From Desulfobacter vibrioformis DSM 8776 (GTDB lineage Bacteria > Desulfobacterota > Desulfobacteria > Desulfobacterales > Desulfobacteraceae), in NCBI RefSeq assembly GCF_000745975.1, contig NZ_JQKJ01000004.1, forward strand, positions 62,001 through 126,000: a stretch of 64,000 bases of DNA, given 5' to 3'. Both the position numbers and the translations under genes were made by a program. The notes below the pieces were generated by a model. That model did not search any database. It was not told where the DNA came from and worked only from the letters and a program-made list of their open reading frames with translations. Each line of letters opens with the position of its first letter. Position 1 is the first letter of the stretch. This document shows, in pieces, positions 18,840 through 30,600 of the stretch.

Positions 18840-19901
18840 ATGATCAGAAAACTAAAAGGCACTGAAGAACGATTCATAAAGATTGAGCATCTGCTCAGTG
18901 ATCCCGCAGTGATGGCGGATCAGAAAAAGTACCAGGAATATCTCAAGGAACACGGTGAATTGAACAAGATTGTGCCGGTGTTCCGGGAATATACGGGCGC
19001 AGAAGAAGAGCTCAAGGAAGCCAAGGCGCTTCTCAAGGACAGTGACCCTGAGATCCGGGCCATGGCTAAGGAAGAGATCCCCATACTTGAATCCAGAATC
19101 GCCCAGCTTCATGAGCGGCTTAATATTCTTTTGATGCCCAAGGATCCCCGGGATGAGAAAAATGTCATTCTGGAAATCCGGGCCGGCACCGGCGGTGAAG
19201 AAGCCGGTATTTTTGCCGGAGACCTTTTCCGCATGTACACAAGGTACGCAGAGTCCAAACACTGGAAGATCGAAATCATTGAGAAGAATGACTCGGCTGC
19301 CGGTGGGTTCAAGGAAGTGGTTTCCATGGTGCAGGGCAAAGGCGCCTATTCCCAGTTCAAATATGAAAGCGGTATCCATAGGGTACAACGGGTTCCTGAA
19401 ACTGAAACCCAGGGCCGTGTCCACACCTCTGCGGTTACCGTGGCAGTTCTGCCCGAAGCCGAGGATGTGGATATTGAGATTAATCCTGCGGATCTGAAAG
19501 TGGATGTGTTCCGTTCTTCGGGTCCTGGTGGCCAGTCTGTAAATACTACGGATTCCGCTGTCCGCATTACCCATATTCCCACAGGCGTTGTGGCCACCTG
19601 CCAGGATGAAAAATCCCAGCATAAAAACAAGGCCAAGGCCTTAAATGTTCTTAAGTCCCGCATCCTTGATGCCAAGATCCAGGAAGAGGATGCCAAACGG
19701 GCTGCCGACCGGAAAGGGCAGGTGGGTACAGGTGACCGGTCCGGGCGCATTCGCACATATAATTTCCCCCAGGGCCGGATGACCGATCATCGTATCGGTC
19801 TGACCCTGTACCGGCTGGACAGTATCATGGAAGGCGATATCCAGGAAGTGATTGATGCCTTACGAGCGCACAATCAAACCCTGGCCTTGAAAGACAGCTA
19901 G
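18840..19901 (+). CDS. prfA: Peptide chain release factor 1
   Basis: Recognises UAA and UAG stop codons. About 353 residues from the ATG at 18840; the frame extends two codons to a TTG, which is less likely. The catalytic GGQ is in [17 protein letters not shown], and the N-terminal coiled coil and domain 2 are intact. It lies 17 bases upstream of prmC, whose product methylates this GGQ glutamine. Confidence 0.97.
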   Translation: MIRKLKGTEERFIKIEHLLSDPAVMADQKKYQEYLKEHGELNKIVPVFREYTGAEEELKEAKALLKDSDPEIRAMAKEEIPILESRIAQLHERLNILLMPKDPRDEKNVILEIRAGTGGEEAGIFAGDLFRMYTRYAESKHWKIEIIEKNDSAAGGFKEVVSMVQGKGAYSQFKYESGIHRVQRVPETETQGRVHTSAVTVAVLPEAEDVDIEINPADLKVDVFRSSGPGGQSVNTTDSAVRITHIPTGVVATCQDEKSQHKNKAKALNVLKSRILDAKIQEEDAKRAADRKGQVGTGDRSGRIRTYNFPQGRMTDHRIGLTLYRLDSIMEGDIQEVIDALRAHNQTLALKDS

Positions 19902-19918
19902 TCCGGGGAAGCTGATCT

Positions 19919-20785
19919 GTGGATGCCTGGACCATAAAATCCATTCTTTCCTGGACAGACACCTATTTTTCACAGCGTCGTATTGACAGCCCCAGGCTTA
20001 CGGCTGAAATCCTTTTGGCCCAGGCCCTGGGGCTGCGTCGTCTTGATCTTTACCTCCAGCATGACCGGCCTTTGGAAAAGCAGGAACTTTCAGATTTCAA
20101 GGCCCTGATCCGGCGCAGGACCGCAAGGGAGCCTGTGGCGTATATCCTAGGTCGCAAGGGTTTTTTCAAGGAGCAGTTCAAGGTTGCCCCGGGCGTGCTC
20201 ATCCCCAGGCCGGATACGGAAACCCTGGTGGAAACGGCTGTGGATCTCTTGTCACAAATAAAACAGTGCGGCAGACAGGCCTGGGTGATGGAGCTTGGGG
20301 TCGGGTCTGGTGCGGTGATTATTTCCATTGCCAATGCCTGTCCAGATCATCTCTATTTTGGAAGTGAACTCTCTTCGGTTGCACTTGCCATCGCCTGTGA
20401 CAATGCAAGGGCCTTTGCCCGGACCCCGGTATCGTTATTCAGAGGAGACTGGCTTTCGGCGGTGGCCCCCCGGGCAGTGTTTGATCTGATCCTGTCCAAC
20501 CCGCCGTATATCCCCAGTGCCGACATTGAATTGCTGGAACCGGAGGTCAGGGACTGTGAACCCCGCCTGGCTCTGGATGGGGGGAAGGACGGCCTGGATG
20601 CCGTCAGAACGATTCTTGCCCAGGCCGGTGAGAGACTTTTGCCTTCCGGCCGTTTGATTCTTGAGATCGGATTTGACCAGAAATCCCTGGTAAAAACCGT
20701 TGCTGAAAGGTTTTCCTGGGTGACTGAACTGGATTTTATCAAGGATCTTGCCGGGCATCACCGGCTGGCGGTTTTCAAAAAATAA
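19919..20785 (+). CDS. prmC: Release factor glutamine methyltransferase
   Basis: SAM-dependent N5-glutamine methyltransferase that modifies the GGQ motif of release factors. 288 residues, starting at GTG. The N-terminal helical substrate domain ends near residue 75, the SAM site is ELGVGSGAVIIS, and the catalytic NPPY is in LILSNPPYIPS. Typical prfA-prmC pair. Confidence 0.96.
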   Translation: MDAWTIKSILSWTDTYFSQRRIDSPRLTAEILLAQALGLRRLDLYLQHDRPLEKQELSDFKALIRRRTAREPVAYILGRKGFFKEQFKVAPGVLIPRPDTETLVETAVDLLSQIKQCGRQAWVMELGVGSGAVIISIANACPDHLYFGSELSSVALAIACDNARAFARTPVSLFRGDWLSAVAPRAVFDLILSNPPYIPSADIELLEPEVRDCEPRLALDGGKDGLDAVRTILAQAGERLLPSGRLILEIGFDQKSLVKTVAERFSWVTELDFIKDLAGHHRLAVFKK

Positions 20786-20946
20786 ATTGATTGTTCCCTC
20801 TCTTTTTGATATAGAAATTTGGATTTTGCTTTTGCAAACATAGAACACACACTTGCGGACCTGTGATCCGGTGCTTTTTAAAAGTCGATTTCGGGGATGA
20901 AGCAAGTGGATGAACATTAAAAACCATTGAAAAAACTGGAGAAAAA

Positions 20947-21819
20947 ATGGCTTACATTACAATCAAAGAATTACTGGAAGCAGGGGTACATTTCGGACAT
21001 CAGACCAAACGCTGGAACCCCAAAATGAAACGGTACATTTTCGGTGCCAGAAACGGAATCTACATTATTGACCTTCAGCAGACCGTTAAATTGTACAGAC
21101 AGGCCCATGATTTCATTAAAAACATTACTGCAAACGGTGGTGATGTGCTGTTTGTGGGGACCAAAAAACAGGCCTCCGAAGCCATTTACGAAGAAGCCAA
21201 CAGAGCGGAAAGTTTTTATGTTGAAAACCGGTGGTTAGGCGGCATGCTGACTAATTTCCAGACCATCAAAAATAATATTTCCCGTTTCCATTTTTTAAAT
21301 TCCATTGAAAATGATGGGACGTTGGAAAATTATCCCAAAAAAGAACAGGCAAAAATGCTTAAGGACAAGGCAAAACTGGAATTTGCCATTGGCGGTATTT
21401 CAAATATGAAAAAGCTGCCCGCAGCCCTGTTCATTATTGATTCCAAAAATGAAACCATTGCCGTAAAAGAAGCAAAACGACTGGGTATTCCCATTGTCGC
21501 CGTGGTAGACACCAATTGTGATCCCGATGATATTGATTATGTCATTCCCGGCAACGATGACGCCATCCGTTCCATCCGTTTGTTTGCCTCCCGGATTGCC
21601 GATGCCGCAATTGAAGGCCGTCAGATCTGGGAAGAGCGGCAGCGTGCAAAGTCAGACCAGGATGAAGGTGCTGGCAAGGTATCTGACGGCGGAGCCGGTG
21701 AACAAATCGGTATCGAGGTCGTTTCTGACGGTACAGACGGACCTGTGATTGAGAAAATTAAAAGAAAAACAGCGGGGGCGGAAAATTCAGAAACCCAAGA
21801 ATCTGTAGCTGCTGAATAG
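20947..21819 (+). CDS. rpsB: Ribosomal protein S2
   Basis: A 30S ribosomal protein. The N-terminal two thirds ([30 protein letters not shown]... to [10 protein letters not shown]) are canonical. The 290-residue chain is longer than the usual 240-250 because of an acidic, low-complexity C-terminal tail of about 60 residues. The 161 bases upstream have no gene and probably hold the promoter and leader of the rpsB-tsf transcript. Confidence 0.97.
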   Translation: MAYITIKELLEAGVHFGHQTKRWNPKMKRYIFGARNGIYIIDLQQTVKLYRQAHDFIKNITANGGDVLFVGTKKQASEAIYEEANRAESFYVENRWLGGMLTNFQTIKNNISRFHFLNSIENDGTLENYPKKEQAKMLKDKAKLEFAIGGISNMKKLPAALFIIDSKNETIAVKEAKRLGIPIVAVVDTNCDPDDIDYVIPGNDDAIRSIRLFASRIADAAIEGRQIWEERQRAKSDQDEGAGKVSDGGAGEQIGIEVVSDGTDGPVIEKIKRKTAGAENSETQESVAAE

Positions 21820-21951
21820 CCGTCATGGGTTGACATCGTCTATTTATACCTGGGTGTAGCCCGCAACAAAGCAAGGACGTAATTCAAGAAATTATTGTTT
21901 ATATGAAAAATAATAAAGATTTTAAATATACGAAACAAAGGAGCATACAGA

Positions 21952-22548
21952 ATGGCTGAGATTACTGCACAAATGGTAAAGGAGCTTCGTGGTGCCACCG
22001 GCTCGGGGATTATGGACTGCAAAAAAGTCCTGGCCGAGGCTGACGGGGATTTGGACAAGGCAATTGATCTTCTGCGCAAAAAAGGTCTGGCCAAAGCAGC
22101 CAAGCGTGCAGGGCGGTCCACCAGCGAAGGCATTATCTACTCCTACATCCATACCGGTGCAAAACTGGGTGTGCTGCTTGAAGTGAACTGCGAATCTGAT
22201 TTCGTGGCAAAAACCGAAGATTTTGCAAATTTTGCCAAAGATATTGCCATGCACATTGCGGCTGCCAATCCGGCGGGTCTGGTTCCCGAAGACGTGGATG
22301 CGTCCGTCATAGAAAAAGAGCGTGAAATCTACCGTGCCCAGATGTTGGAAGAAGGCAAGCCCGAAAATATCATTGATAAAATTGTGGACGGCAAGGTGGA
22401 AAAATTCTATAAGGAAGTCTGCCTGTTGAGCCAGCAGTACATCAAAGATCCCCAGAAAACCGTTGAAGATGTTCTCAAAGAAACCATCGGAAAGATCGGT
22501 GAAAATATCCAGATTAAAAGATTTGCACGTTTCCAGATAGGAGAATAA
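21952..22548 (+). CDS. tsf: Elongation factor Ts
   Basis: Guanine-nucleotide exchange factor for EF-Tu. 198 residues, a short form with a single core subdomain. It contains the N-terminal UBA-like part (MVKELRGATGSGIMDCKKVLAEADGD) and CESDFVAKTEDF. It lies between rpsB and pyrH, the classical order. Confidence 0.97.
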   Translation: MAEITAQMVKELRGATGSGIMDCKKVLAEADGDLDKAIDLLRKKGLAKAAKRAGRSTSEGIIYSYIHTGAKLGVLLEVNCESDFVAKTEDFANFAKDIAMHIAAANPAGLVPEDVDASVIEKEREIYRAQMLEEGKPENIIDKIVDGKVEKFYKEVCLLSQQYIKDPQKTVEDVLKETIGKIGENIQIKRFARFQIGE

Positions 22549-22551
22549 TTC

Positions 22552-23286
22552 TTGGATACAAAGCCTGAGTTTCAACGGGTTCTGATCAAGTTAAGTGGCG
22601 AAGCCCTGATGGGTAATCAGGGCTACGGCATTACGCCTGAGATGATAAACTATGTGGCCGGTGAAGTGGCCAAGGTATTCCGTCTGGGTGTGGAGATTTC
22701 AATTGTCGTGGGCGGCGGCAACATTTTTCGCGGGGTGGCAGGGTCTTCTGCCGGCATGGACCGGACGTCTGCCGACAATATGGGGATGCTGGCCACTGTT
22801 ATTAACAGCCTGGCCCTGTGCGATGCCTTGGAAAAGCACGATATCCCCACCCGGGTTCAGTCTGCCATCCGCATGGACAGGGTGGCAGAGCCTTTTATCC
22901 GCAGGAAAGCCATCCGTCATCTGGAAAAGGGCAGGGTGGTGATTTTTGCTGCCGGTACCGGCAACCCTTACTTTACAACGGATACGGCGGCAGTTCTCCG
23001 GGCCAACGAGGTCCGTGCCCAGATTCTTTTTAAGGCCACCCAGGTGGAGGGGGTGTATGACAAGGATCCCCAGGTCCATGATGATGCTGTGATGTTTGAT
23101 AAGCTGTCGTATATGCAGGTGATTGAAAAACAACTTCATGTCATGGATATGACCGCCATATCTCTTGCCATGGAACAGGACCTTCCTTTACAGGTGCTCA
23201 ACCTGCACAAGGCTGACAATATATATAAAGCGGTCACGGGCGGGGAAATCGGTACACGGATTTATAATAAATTAACGGACGTGTGA
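22552..23286 (+). CDS. pyrH: UMP kinase
   Basis: Phosphorylates UMP to UDP; an amino-acid-kinase fold protein of 244 residues. It carries [21 protein letters not shown] and [16 protein letters not shown]. The start is TTG, preceded by TAGGAGA. It overlaps the putative GTG of frr. Confidence 0.96.
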   Translation: MDTKPEFQRVLIKLSGEALMGNQGYGITPEMINYVAGEVAKVFRLGVEISIVVGGGNIFRGVAGSSAGMDRTSADNMGMLATVINSLALCDALEKHDIPTRVQSAIRMDRVAEPFIRRKAIRHLEKGRVVIFAAGTGNPYFTTDTAAVLRANEVRAQILFKATQVEGVYDKDPQVHDDAVMFDKLSYMQVIEKQLHVMDMTAISLAMEQDLPLQVLNLHKADNIYKAVTGGEIGTRIYNKLTDV

Positions 23287-23288
23287 AT

Positions 23289-23846
23289 ATGATTAATGAA
23301 GTGCTTGAAGAGACCAGAGAACGAATGGGGAAATCCGAGAAAAGCTTTGAGGCCGAACTTAGCAAAGTGCGTACTGGAAGGGCCTCCCAGTCCATGCTTG
23401 ACAACGTCAGGGTGGATTATTACGGTGCCCAGACTCCCCTTCCCCAGATGGCCACTGTATCGGTTCCTGAAAGCCGGCTGCTGACGGTAAAGCCCTGGGA
23501 CGCCTCAGTGATTAATGAGATTGAAAAAGCCATATTAAAGGCAAATCTCGGACTTACACCTTCCAATGACGGTAAGCTGATTCGTATTTCCATCCCGCCG
23601 CTGACCGAGGAGCGCAGGAAAGAGATCGTAAAAAGCGTGGCTAAAACCTGTGAGGACTTCAAGGTGGCCGTCAGAAATATCCGCAGGGATTCCAACGAGA
23701 TGCTCAAGGAGCTCCAGAAAGAGGGAGATATCTCCGAAGACGACAGTTTCAAAGCCCAAAAACAGGTCCAGGACTTCACCGACGCTTCCATCAAAAAACT
23801 GGACGACATCTTTGCCGCCAAGGAAAAGGAAATTCTTGAAGTCTGA
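23289..23846 (+). CDS. frr: Ribosome recycling factor
   Basis: Splits post-termination ribosomes together with EF-G. The ATG at 23289 gives the canonical 185 residues (MINEVLEETRERM at the start). A GTG two codons upstream overlaps the pyrH stop and is also possible. The KVRTGRAS and RNIRRDSNEMLKELQKEG segments are family signatures. Confidence 0.97.
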   Translation: MINEVLEETRERMGKSEKSFEAELSKVRTGRASQSMLDNVRVDYYGAQTPLPQMATVSVPESRLLTVKPWDASVINEIEKAILKANLGLTPSNDGKLIRISIPPLTEERRKEIVKSVAKTCEDFKVAVRNIRRDSNEMLKELQKEGDISEDDSFKAQKQVQDFTDASIKKLDDIFAAKEKEILEV

Positions 23847-24579
23847 TTCTAGTATCCAGGTGCCCGACGAACTGGATCTAAACGCCATTCCCGCCCATGT
23901 GGCCTTTATCATGGACGGAAATGGCCGCTGGGCAAAAAAAAGGCTGATGAACCGGGCTAAAGGTCATGAACAGGGGGTGCAAACCGTTGAAGAAGTTGTC
24001 TCGGCCTGCAGGGATCTGGGCATTGGCGTACTCACCCTGTATGCCTTTTCAACGGAAAACTGGGCCAGGCCCAAGGTAGAGGTCAAGGCCCTGATGCATC
24101 TGCTTAAACGTTTTCTTAGGACCAAAACCGAAGAAATCCGGAAAAAGGATATCCGGCTTAATATCATGGGCCAGATTGAACGGCTTCCCGACGATGTACG
24201 CAAGGAAGCTGAACAGGCCATGGCTGTCACGCAAAAGAATTCAGCCATGATCCTGAATCTGGCCCTAAGCTACGGGGCAAGGGAAGAAATTACCCGGGCG
24301 GTTCAACAGATTGCCGCAAAAATCAAATCCGGTATACTTGAGCCCAAAGAGATTACGGATAAAACGGTTTCTGACCACCTCTATACTGCCGGCATGCCGG
24401 ACCCGGACCTTATTATCCGTACGTCTGCAGAGTTCCGGCTTTCCAATTTTCTCATGTGGCAGGCTGCATATTCTGAACTGGCTTTTACACCGACGCTCTG
24501 GCCTGATTTCACCAGGCAGGAGTTTTATCAGATTTTAATTGATTACCAGCAACGGGACCGGCGTTTCGGGAAAGTATAA
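23836..24579 (+). CDS. uppS: Isoprenyl (undecaprenyl) diphosphate synthase
   Basis: Cis-prenyltransferase that makes the C55 lipid carrier for cell-wall synthesis. The frame is open well upstream inside frr, but the family starts shortly before HVAFIMDGNGRWA. The TTG at 23836, after an AAGGAAAAGG site, gives 247 residues, the normal length. Other motifs: YAFSTENWARP and the C-terminal RTSAEFRLSNFLMWQ. It overlaps frr by 11 bases and abuts cdsA. Confidence 0.94.
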   Translation: MKSDSSIQVPDELDLNAIPAHVAFIMDGNGRWAKKRLMNRAKGHEQGVQTVEEVVSACRDLGIGVLTLYAFSTENWARPKVEVKALMHLLKRFLRTKTEEIRKKDIRLNIMGQIERLPDDVRKEAEQAMAVTQKNSAMILNLALSYGAREEITRAVQQIAAKIKSGILEPKEITDKTVSDHLYTAGMPDPDLIIRTSAEFRLSNFLMWQAAYSELAFTPTLWPDFTRQEFYQILIDYQQRDRRFGKV

Positions 24580-25394
24580 TGCAGCACTTCAAACGATGGC
24601 TTACCGCACTGATTCTTACACCCCTTCTGCTCTGGGTTATTATTAAAGGGTCTATACTGTTATTTGCCGCCCTGGTCTCCGGGGTTTCTGTTTTTGCGAC
24701 ACTTGAATATCTTGATATCATCTGTGCCAATGATACCGGCCCCGTTCCCCGGACAACCCGGATTATCTCCTATGTCGCCTGTATGGTGCTGGTCATGGGG
24801 GCGTGTCTTGGATCCTGGCAGATTCTGTTTTTTATTCTTGCCCTGGATCTGATGGCCCTTTGTGGGTTTGTACTGGTAAGGTTCTCGACCTTGCCCCATA
24901 TTTTTGACCTGGTGGCCCGGCAGGTGCTTGGCATTGTCTACATCCCTTTATCTTTGGCCCTACTGGTTTTTATCCGGAACGCAGAGGGCGGGGCTTTGTG
25001 GGTGATCTGGCTGCTCATCGTCTGTTTTGCCAATGATACCGGAGCCCTTTATGTGGGAACGTTTAAGGGAAAAAATAAACTTGCACCTAAGATCAGTCCC
25101 AATAAAACCATTGAAGGGGCTGTGGGGGGGCTGGTGATTTCGGTAACGTCCGGGCTTGTTTTTAATCTTATTTTTTTCCAGGATGTGTCCCTTGCCCTGA
25201 TCGGTATCCCCTGCGCATTGTGTGTTGCCGTTGCAGGTCAGGTGGGCGACCTTTTTGAGTCTGCCATGAAGCGGGTTGGCCACATCAAGGATTCGGGAAA
25301 AATTCTGCCGGGTCACGGCGGCATGCTGGACCGCATTGACGGGTTGCTTCTGGCCATCCCGGTATTTTATTTTTTTTCGGTATTTGTCCTGTGA
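24579..25394 (+). CDS. cdsA: Phosphatidate cytidylyltransferase
   Basis: Membrane enzyme making CDP-diacylglycerol from phosphatidate and CTP. 271 residues with about seven hydrophobic segments and the C-terminal signature VGDLFESAMKRVGHIKDSGK then LPGHGGMLDRID. The start shares a base with the uppS stop; dxr overlaps its end. Confidence 0.95.
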   Translation: MQHFKRWLTALILTPLLLWVIIKGSILLFAALVSGVSVFATLEYLDIICANDTGPVPRTTRIISYVACMVLVMGACLGSWQILFFILALDLMALCGFVLVRFSTLPHIFDLVARQVLGIVYIPLSLALLVFIRNAEGGALWVIWLLIVCFANDTGALYVGTFKGKNKLAPKISPNKTIEGAVGGLVISVTSGLVFNLIFFQDVSLALIGIPCALCVAVAGQVGDLFESAMKRVGHIKDSGKILPGHGGMLDRIDGLLLAIPVFYFFSVFVL

Positions 25395-26551
25395 AATCGT
25401 TCACCATATTGGGCTCCACAGGTTCCATCGGCACATCTGCCCTTAAGGTGGTGGGGATGCACCCGGATAAGTTCAGCGTCAAATGTCTGACCTGTGCCAC
25501 CCATATTGATCTTCTGGCCGTGCAGATAAAACAGTTTAAGCCGGCCATGGTGGCCGTGCTGGACGAACAGCGGGCTGACCGTCTGGCAAAAATGCTTTCA
25601 GGCGCCTTTTGCCCCGAAATCCTGTGGGGTGAATCCGGTTTTATTGCCGCAGCCCAATGGGCGGATACAGATATGGTGCTTGCCGCCATGGTGGGGGCTG
25701 CAGGCCTTGCCCCGGCCCTTGCCGCCATTGATGCCGGCAAACCGCTTGCCCTGGCCAACAAGGAAACCCTGGTCATGGCCGGTGATATTGTCATGGCCCG
25801 GGCCCGGGAAAAAGGGGTGGATATCCTGCCCGTGGATTCCGAACACTGCGCCATTTTTCAATGCCTGCAGGGCAACCGGAAACGCGATCTTAAAAAAATT
25901 TTTCTCACGGCCTCGGGCGGACCTTTCAGGAATCTGCCCCATGACCGGTTTAAGACCATTACGCCGGCCCAGGCCCTGGACCATCCCACCTGGAACATGG
26001 GTGCCAAAATCTCCATTGATTCCGCCACCCTGATGAACAAGGCCCTGGAGGTCATTGAAGCGGTCCGGCTTTTTGATATCCGCGTTGATCAGATCCAGGT
26101 GTTAATTCATCCCCAGAGCATTGTCCATTCCATGGTGGGGTTCAAAGACGGTGGTGTCATGGCACAATTAGGAGAACCGGACATGATGCACGCCATTGCC
26201 TATGCCTTTTCCTATCCGGACCGCATGGATTTGAACCTGAATTTTCCCGATTTTGCCGCCATGGACGGATTAACCTTTGACGACCCTGATACAAGCCGTT
26301 TCCCATCCCTTGAATTTGCCTATGACGCCTGCCGCAGGGGCGGAACCCTGCCTGCGGTTATGAATGCTGCCAACGAAGCTGCCGTGGACGCCTTCCTTAA
26401 AGAACGTATCGGTTTTGCCGATATTTTCACCCTGGTCCGTGAGGTCATGGGTGCCCATACCTGCATTGACAATCCCGAGCTTTCAGGTATTATTGAGGCC
26501 GATTGCTGGGCCAGGGAAAAGGCACAATCCCTGATCCAAAGTCTTGCATAA
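25391..26551 (+). CDS. dxr: 1-deoxy-D-xylulose 5-phosphate reductoisomerase
   Basis: Second enzyme of the MEP isoprenoid route. 386 residues starting at GTG. The NADPH-binding N terminus is FTILGSTGSIGTSALKVV, and the metal/substrate region includes LPVDSEHCAIFQCL and NMGAKISIDSATLMNKALEVIEA. It lies between cdsA and rseP in a typical lipid gene cluster. Confidence 0.97.
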   Translation: MKSFTILGSTGSIGTSALKVVGMHPDKFSVKCLTCATHIDLLAVQIKQFKPAMVAVLDEQRADRLAKMLSGAFCPEILWGESGFIAAAQWADTDMVLAAMVGAAGLAPALAAIDAGKPLALANKETLVMAGDIVMARAREKGVDILPVDSEHCAIFQCLQGNRKRDLKKIFLTASGGPFRNLPHDRFKTITPAQALDHPTWNMGAKISIDSATLMNKALEVIEAVRLFDIRVDQIQVLIHPQSIVHSMVGFKDGGVMAQLGEPDMMHAIAYAFSYPDRMDLNLNFPDFAAMDGLTFDDPDTSRFPSLEFAYDACRRGGTLPAVMNAANEAAVDAFLKERIGFADIFTLVREVMGAHTCIDNPELSGIIEADCWAREKAQSLIQSLA

Positions 26552-26571
26552 CAAACTTTAGGAAAATCGAT

Positions 26572-27651
26572 ATGGGGCATTCTCTTCTTGCATTTATCAT
26601 TGTTATCGGCGTATTGGTTTTTGTCCATGAACTGGGGCATTTCCTTGTCGCCCGGGCCTGCGGCGTGGGGATTGAGGTGTTTTCCCTGGGGTTCGGGCCA
26701 AAGATTTTAAAAATTAAACGGGGAATGACCCAGTATTGTATCTCAGCCATTCCTCTGGGCGGATACGTTAAAATGACCGGAGAGGAGCCTGGTGATGCAA
26801 AAACGCTTGATGAAAAAGCCATTCATCTCTCCTTTACCCATAAAAGCGTGGGGCAGCGGGCGTTGATTGCAGCGGCTGGCCCGGCATTTAATTTTTTTCT
26901 GGCCATCGTGATTTTTTACCTTTTATATCAAACCAGCGGCATCTACATGGGACTTCCCCAGGTGGGCAAGGTGGTGGACGATTCCGCGGCCATGGCTGCA
27001 GGCATTAAAAATGGGGATGTGATAAAGGAGATTGACCGTGTACCTGTCCAGTCTTTTGAGGACATTTCCCGGATTGTTTCAAAAAGTGACGGTAACCCTT
27101 TGACCTTTCTTGTGGAACGGGAAGGTGAGGTCCGTTCCTTTACGATTACCCCCCGGACCCGGGAAGAGAAGAACCTGTTCGGGGAGACCGTGAACCGGTA
27201 TGTGATCGGTATTATCGGCACCGGCGAAACCTTTCATTCTCCCTTAAACCCCGGGCAAGCCGCGGTCCGTGCTGTATCCGATACCTACGGGATGGTGAAA
27301 CTGACGCTTTTGTCCGTGGTGAAAATGTTCACAGGGGCTGTGTCTGCCGACAATCTGGGCGGTCCCATCATGATTGCCAAGATGGCCGGGGATCAGGCCC
27401 GGGCAGGGTTTGAAAATTTTGTATGGTTTATTGCGCTCATCTCTGTAAACCTTGGGATCATCAATCTGTTTCCCATCCCGGTTTTAGATGGGGGGCATCT
27501 TTTATTTTTAAGCATTGAAGCGCTCAAAGGCAGCCCTGTCAACACCCGGGTGCGTGAGAAAATGGTTCAGTTCGGGGTAGCTGTGCTGATGACTTTAATG
27601 GTGTTTGTTTTTTATAATGACATAGTCAGATTATTCAACGGTGGATTATAA
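26572..27651 (+). CDS. rseP: RIP metalloprotease RseP
   Basis: Site-2 intramembrane protease that cuts anti-sigma factors and signal peptides. The ATG at 26572 gives 359 residues starting MGHSLLAFIIVIG; an upstream extension runs inside dxr and is not used. Zinc motif HELGH (His19, Glu20, His23), a PDZ domain around 110-190 and the second metal motif NLFPIPVLDGGH. It abuts purL. Confidence 0.95.
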   Translation: MGHSLLAFIIVIGVLVFVHELGHFLVARACGVGIEVFSLGFGPKILKIKRGMTQYCISAIPLGGYVKMTGEEPGDAKTLDEKAIHLSFTHKSVGQRALIAAAGPAFNFFLAIVIFYLLYQTSGIYMGLPQVGKVVDDSAAMAAGIKNGDVIKEIDRVPVQSFEDISRIVSKSDGNPLTFLVEREGEVRSFTITPRTREEKNLFGETVNRYVIGIIGTGETFHSPLNPGQAAVRAVSDTYGMVKLTLLSVVKMFTGAVSADNLGGPIMIAKMAGDQARAGFENFVWFIALISVNLGIINLFPIPVLDGGHLLFLSIEALKGSPVNTRVREKMVQFGVAVLMTLMVFVFYNDIVRLFNGGL

Positions 27652-30600
27652 TGATTTCCAACATCGAAATCACGTTAAAACAGGATTTAAGGGATGCCGA
27701 AGGCCAGTCCCTGGTGAAAAAGGCCCATGCCTATTTCGGCATTAAAATGGATGATGCCCGGTGCATCAATATCGTGACCCTGGAGTCTGATCTGGGTCAG
27801 GACGAACTGGAAACCATACGCCGGGAGATATTTACCAATCCTGTTATTCAGGAATCCAGTCTTGGCCCCCTGGATATTGACTTTCATTTCTGCATCTGGG
27901 TGGGATTCCGCCCGGGGGTTCGGGACAATGCCGGGGCCACGGCTGTGGAAGCGGTCAGGGACCTTCTTAAAAAAGATTTTTTGCCTGGCGAGAATATTTA
28001 CACATCTAAACGGTACTGCCTGACCGGTGCTGAACTGACCCGGGAAGATGCTGAAAAAATTGCCCGCCAGATTCTGTCCAATGGTATCATCCAGCAATAC
28101 AAGGTGTTTGGCAAAGACCAATGGGACAAAAAGACCGGGGCAGATGTAAAACCTGCCAAGGTAATTTTAAATCATACCCCCGGCTTTGACTTCATGGATA
28201 TTGATAGCGATGAGATCCTTGCACGGATTTCCCATGAACGCAGTCTGTCACTGAATCCCAGGGATATTCCTGTGATCCGGGGGTATTTTCTGGATAAAAA
28301 GGTTCTGGCGGAGAGGGCCCAGATGGGGTTGTCAAAGCCCACGGATGTGGAGCTTGAATATATTTCCCAGTCCCGGTCCGACCATTGCTGCCACAACACC
28401 TTTAACGGGATTTTCAGATATACGGACACAGAAACCGGGCAAACCACGACGGAAGACTCTTTGTTTAAGACCTATATCAAAGCACCCACCCTGGCCCTGA
28501 AAGAGACCAAGAACTGGGTGGTTTCCGTGTTATGGGACAATGCCGGTGTGGGGGCGTTTGATGATGAGAATAACTATGTGATCACCGGAGAAACCCATAA
28601 CTCCCCTTCCAACATGGAAGCCTACGGCGGTGCCATTACAGGAATTGTGGGGGTCTACCGTGATCCCATGGGCACGGGTCTAGGTTCCAAGCTGTTCATG
28701 GGCAGTTTCGGTTTCTGCGTGGGGGATATCAATTATAACGGCCCGTTAAAGCCCCCCCTTCATCCCCGGCGTCTGCTTGACGGCGTTATTGAAGGCGTCA
28801 AGGACGGGGGGAATAAAAGCGGGGTGCCGACTACTTTTGGCCAGACCCTGTTTGACCCGGGGTATATGGGCAAATCCCTGGTTTTTGTAACGGCGTTGGG
28901 GATTATGCCCAAAACCGTGAATGGTAAGCCAAGCCATGAAAAAACCACCTCACCGGGCGAGCTGATCATCATGAGCGGCGGCCGTGTGGGCAAAGACGGA
29001 ATCCACGGGGTAACCGCCTCTTCCAAAAGCTATTCCGAGAATACCCCGGCCGGCCATGTCCAGATCGGTGATCCCTATACCCAGAAAAAAATGCATGATT
29101 TTCTGCTGATATGCCGGGATGAAGGGCTGATCACCTTTATTACGGACAATGGCGGCGGTGGATTATCCTCTTCCGTGGGCGAGTCTGCCATGCTCTCCAA
29201 TGGGTGTGAGGTCTGGCTGGACAAGGTGCCCCTGAAATACGAGGGCATGGACATGTGGGAAATCTGGATTTCCGAATCCCAGGAGCGCATGACCATTGCC
29301 ATCAAGCCTGAAAACCTGGACCGGTTCATGGCGTTGTCTGATCTTCATGAGGTGGAATCCACGGTTATCGGCAAATACACCGATTCAGGCAAACTGCATA
29401 TCAAATACAAGGATAAGACCTGTGCATACGTGGATATGGACCTTCTGGACAAAGGGTTCCCGGCCTGGGAATTTGAGGCGGTGTGGACCCCGCCAGCCAG
29501 CCGCGGCCTGACAGAACCTGTGATCTCCACACCAACAGATTTTAACAGCCTGCTGGAACAGATGCTGGCCAGGCCCAATATCTGTTCCAAGGAGTGGATC
29601 ATCCGCCAGTACGACCACGAGGTCCAGGGCGGCTCCGTGATCAAGCCCCTGGTGGGAATCAACCGCAACATTCCCACGGATGCTTCGGTGACCCGGCCCG
29701 TGCTCACCAGCGAAAGCGGGCTTGCCTTTTCCCAGAGTATTCTGCCCTGGTACTCAAAAATTGATGCGTATCATATGATGGCCTGTACCATTGATGAGGC
29801 CGTACGCCGTCTCATTGCCGTGGGCGGGTCCCTGGACCACATCGGCGGGGTGGACAATTTCTGCTGGCCGGATATCGGATATGACGCGGTGTCCAATCCG
29901 GACGGGAAATTCAAGGCCGCCCAGCTTGTCCGGGCCTGCCGGGCCTTGAAAGATGCCTGCATGGCCTATGAGATTCCATTGCTCTCGGGCAAGGACTCCA
30001 TGTATGTGGACGGCCATCTGGAAGGGGCCTTTGGTGAGCGTATCAAAGTGTCAGCTTTGGAGACGGTTCAATTCTCCGCCGTATCCCTGGTTCCCGATGT
30101 CAGCCGGTGTGTGACCCTGGAGCCCAAGACAGCGGGCGATTATTTATATGTTCTGGGAAGTACCGGGGACGAGCTGGGGGCATCTGAGTATTACGAGATG
30201 TTCGGAAAAACCGGTCTTAATGTGCCCCGGGTTGACTTTTCAAAGCTTAAAACCTTGTACAAGGCCCTGGAAAAAGCCATTGACAAAGAACTGGTTGCCT
30301 CATGCCATGCTGTGGGGCGCGGCGGTTTAGGCATTCACTTGAGCCTTGCGGCAATGGCCGGCGGACTTGGCCTTGACATTGATCTGGCTGGATTGCCCCT
30401 GACAGACAATCTGCCGCTTTCCAGTGAAAAAGCCTTATTTTCCGAGTCTGCGGGACGGTTTATCGTCACTGTGGGCCCGGATAAAAAACAAACCTTTGAA
30501 AAACTGTGCAAGGGACTGCCCTGCGCATGTCTTGGCAGGGTAACCGACAGCCATGACCGGCTCAACATCTCAGCAGACGGTAACCCTGTGGCAGATCTGC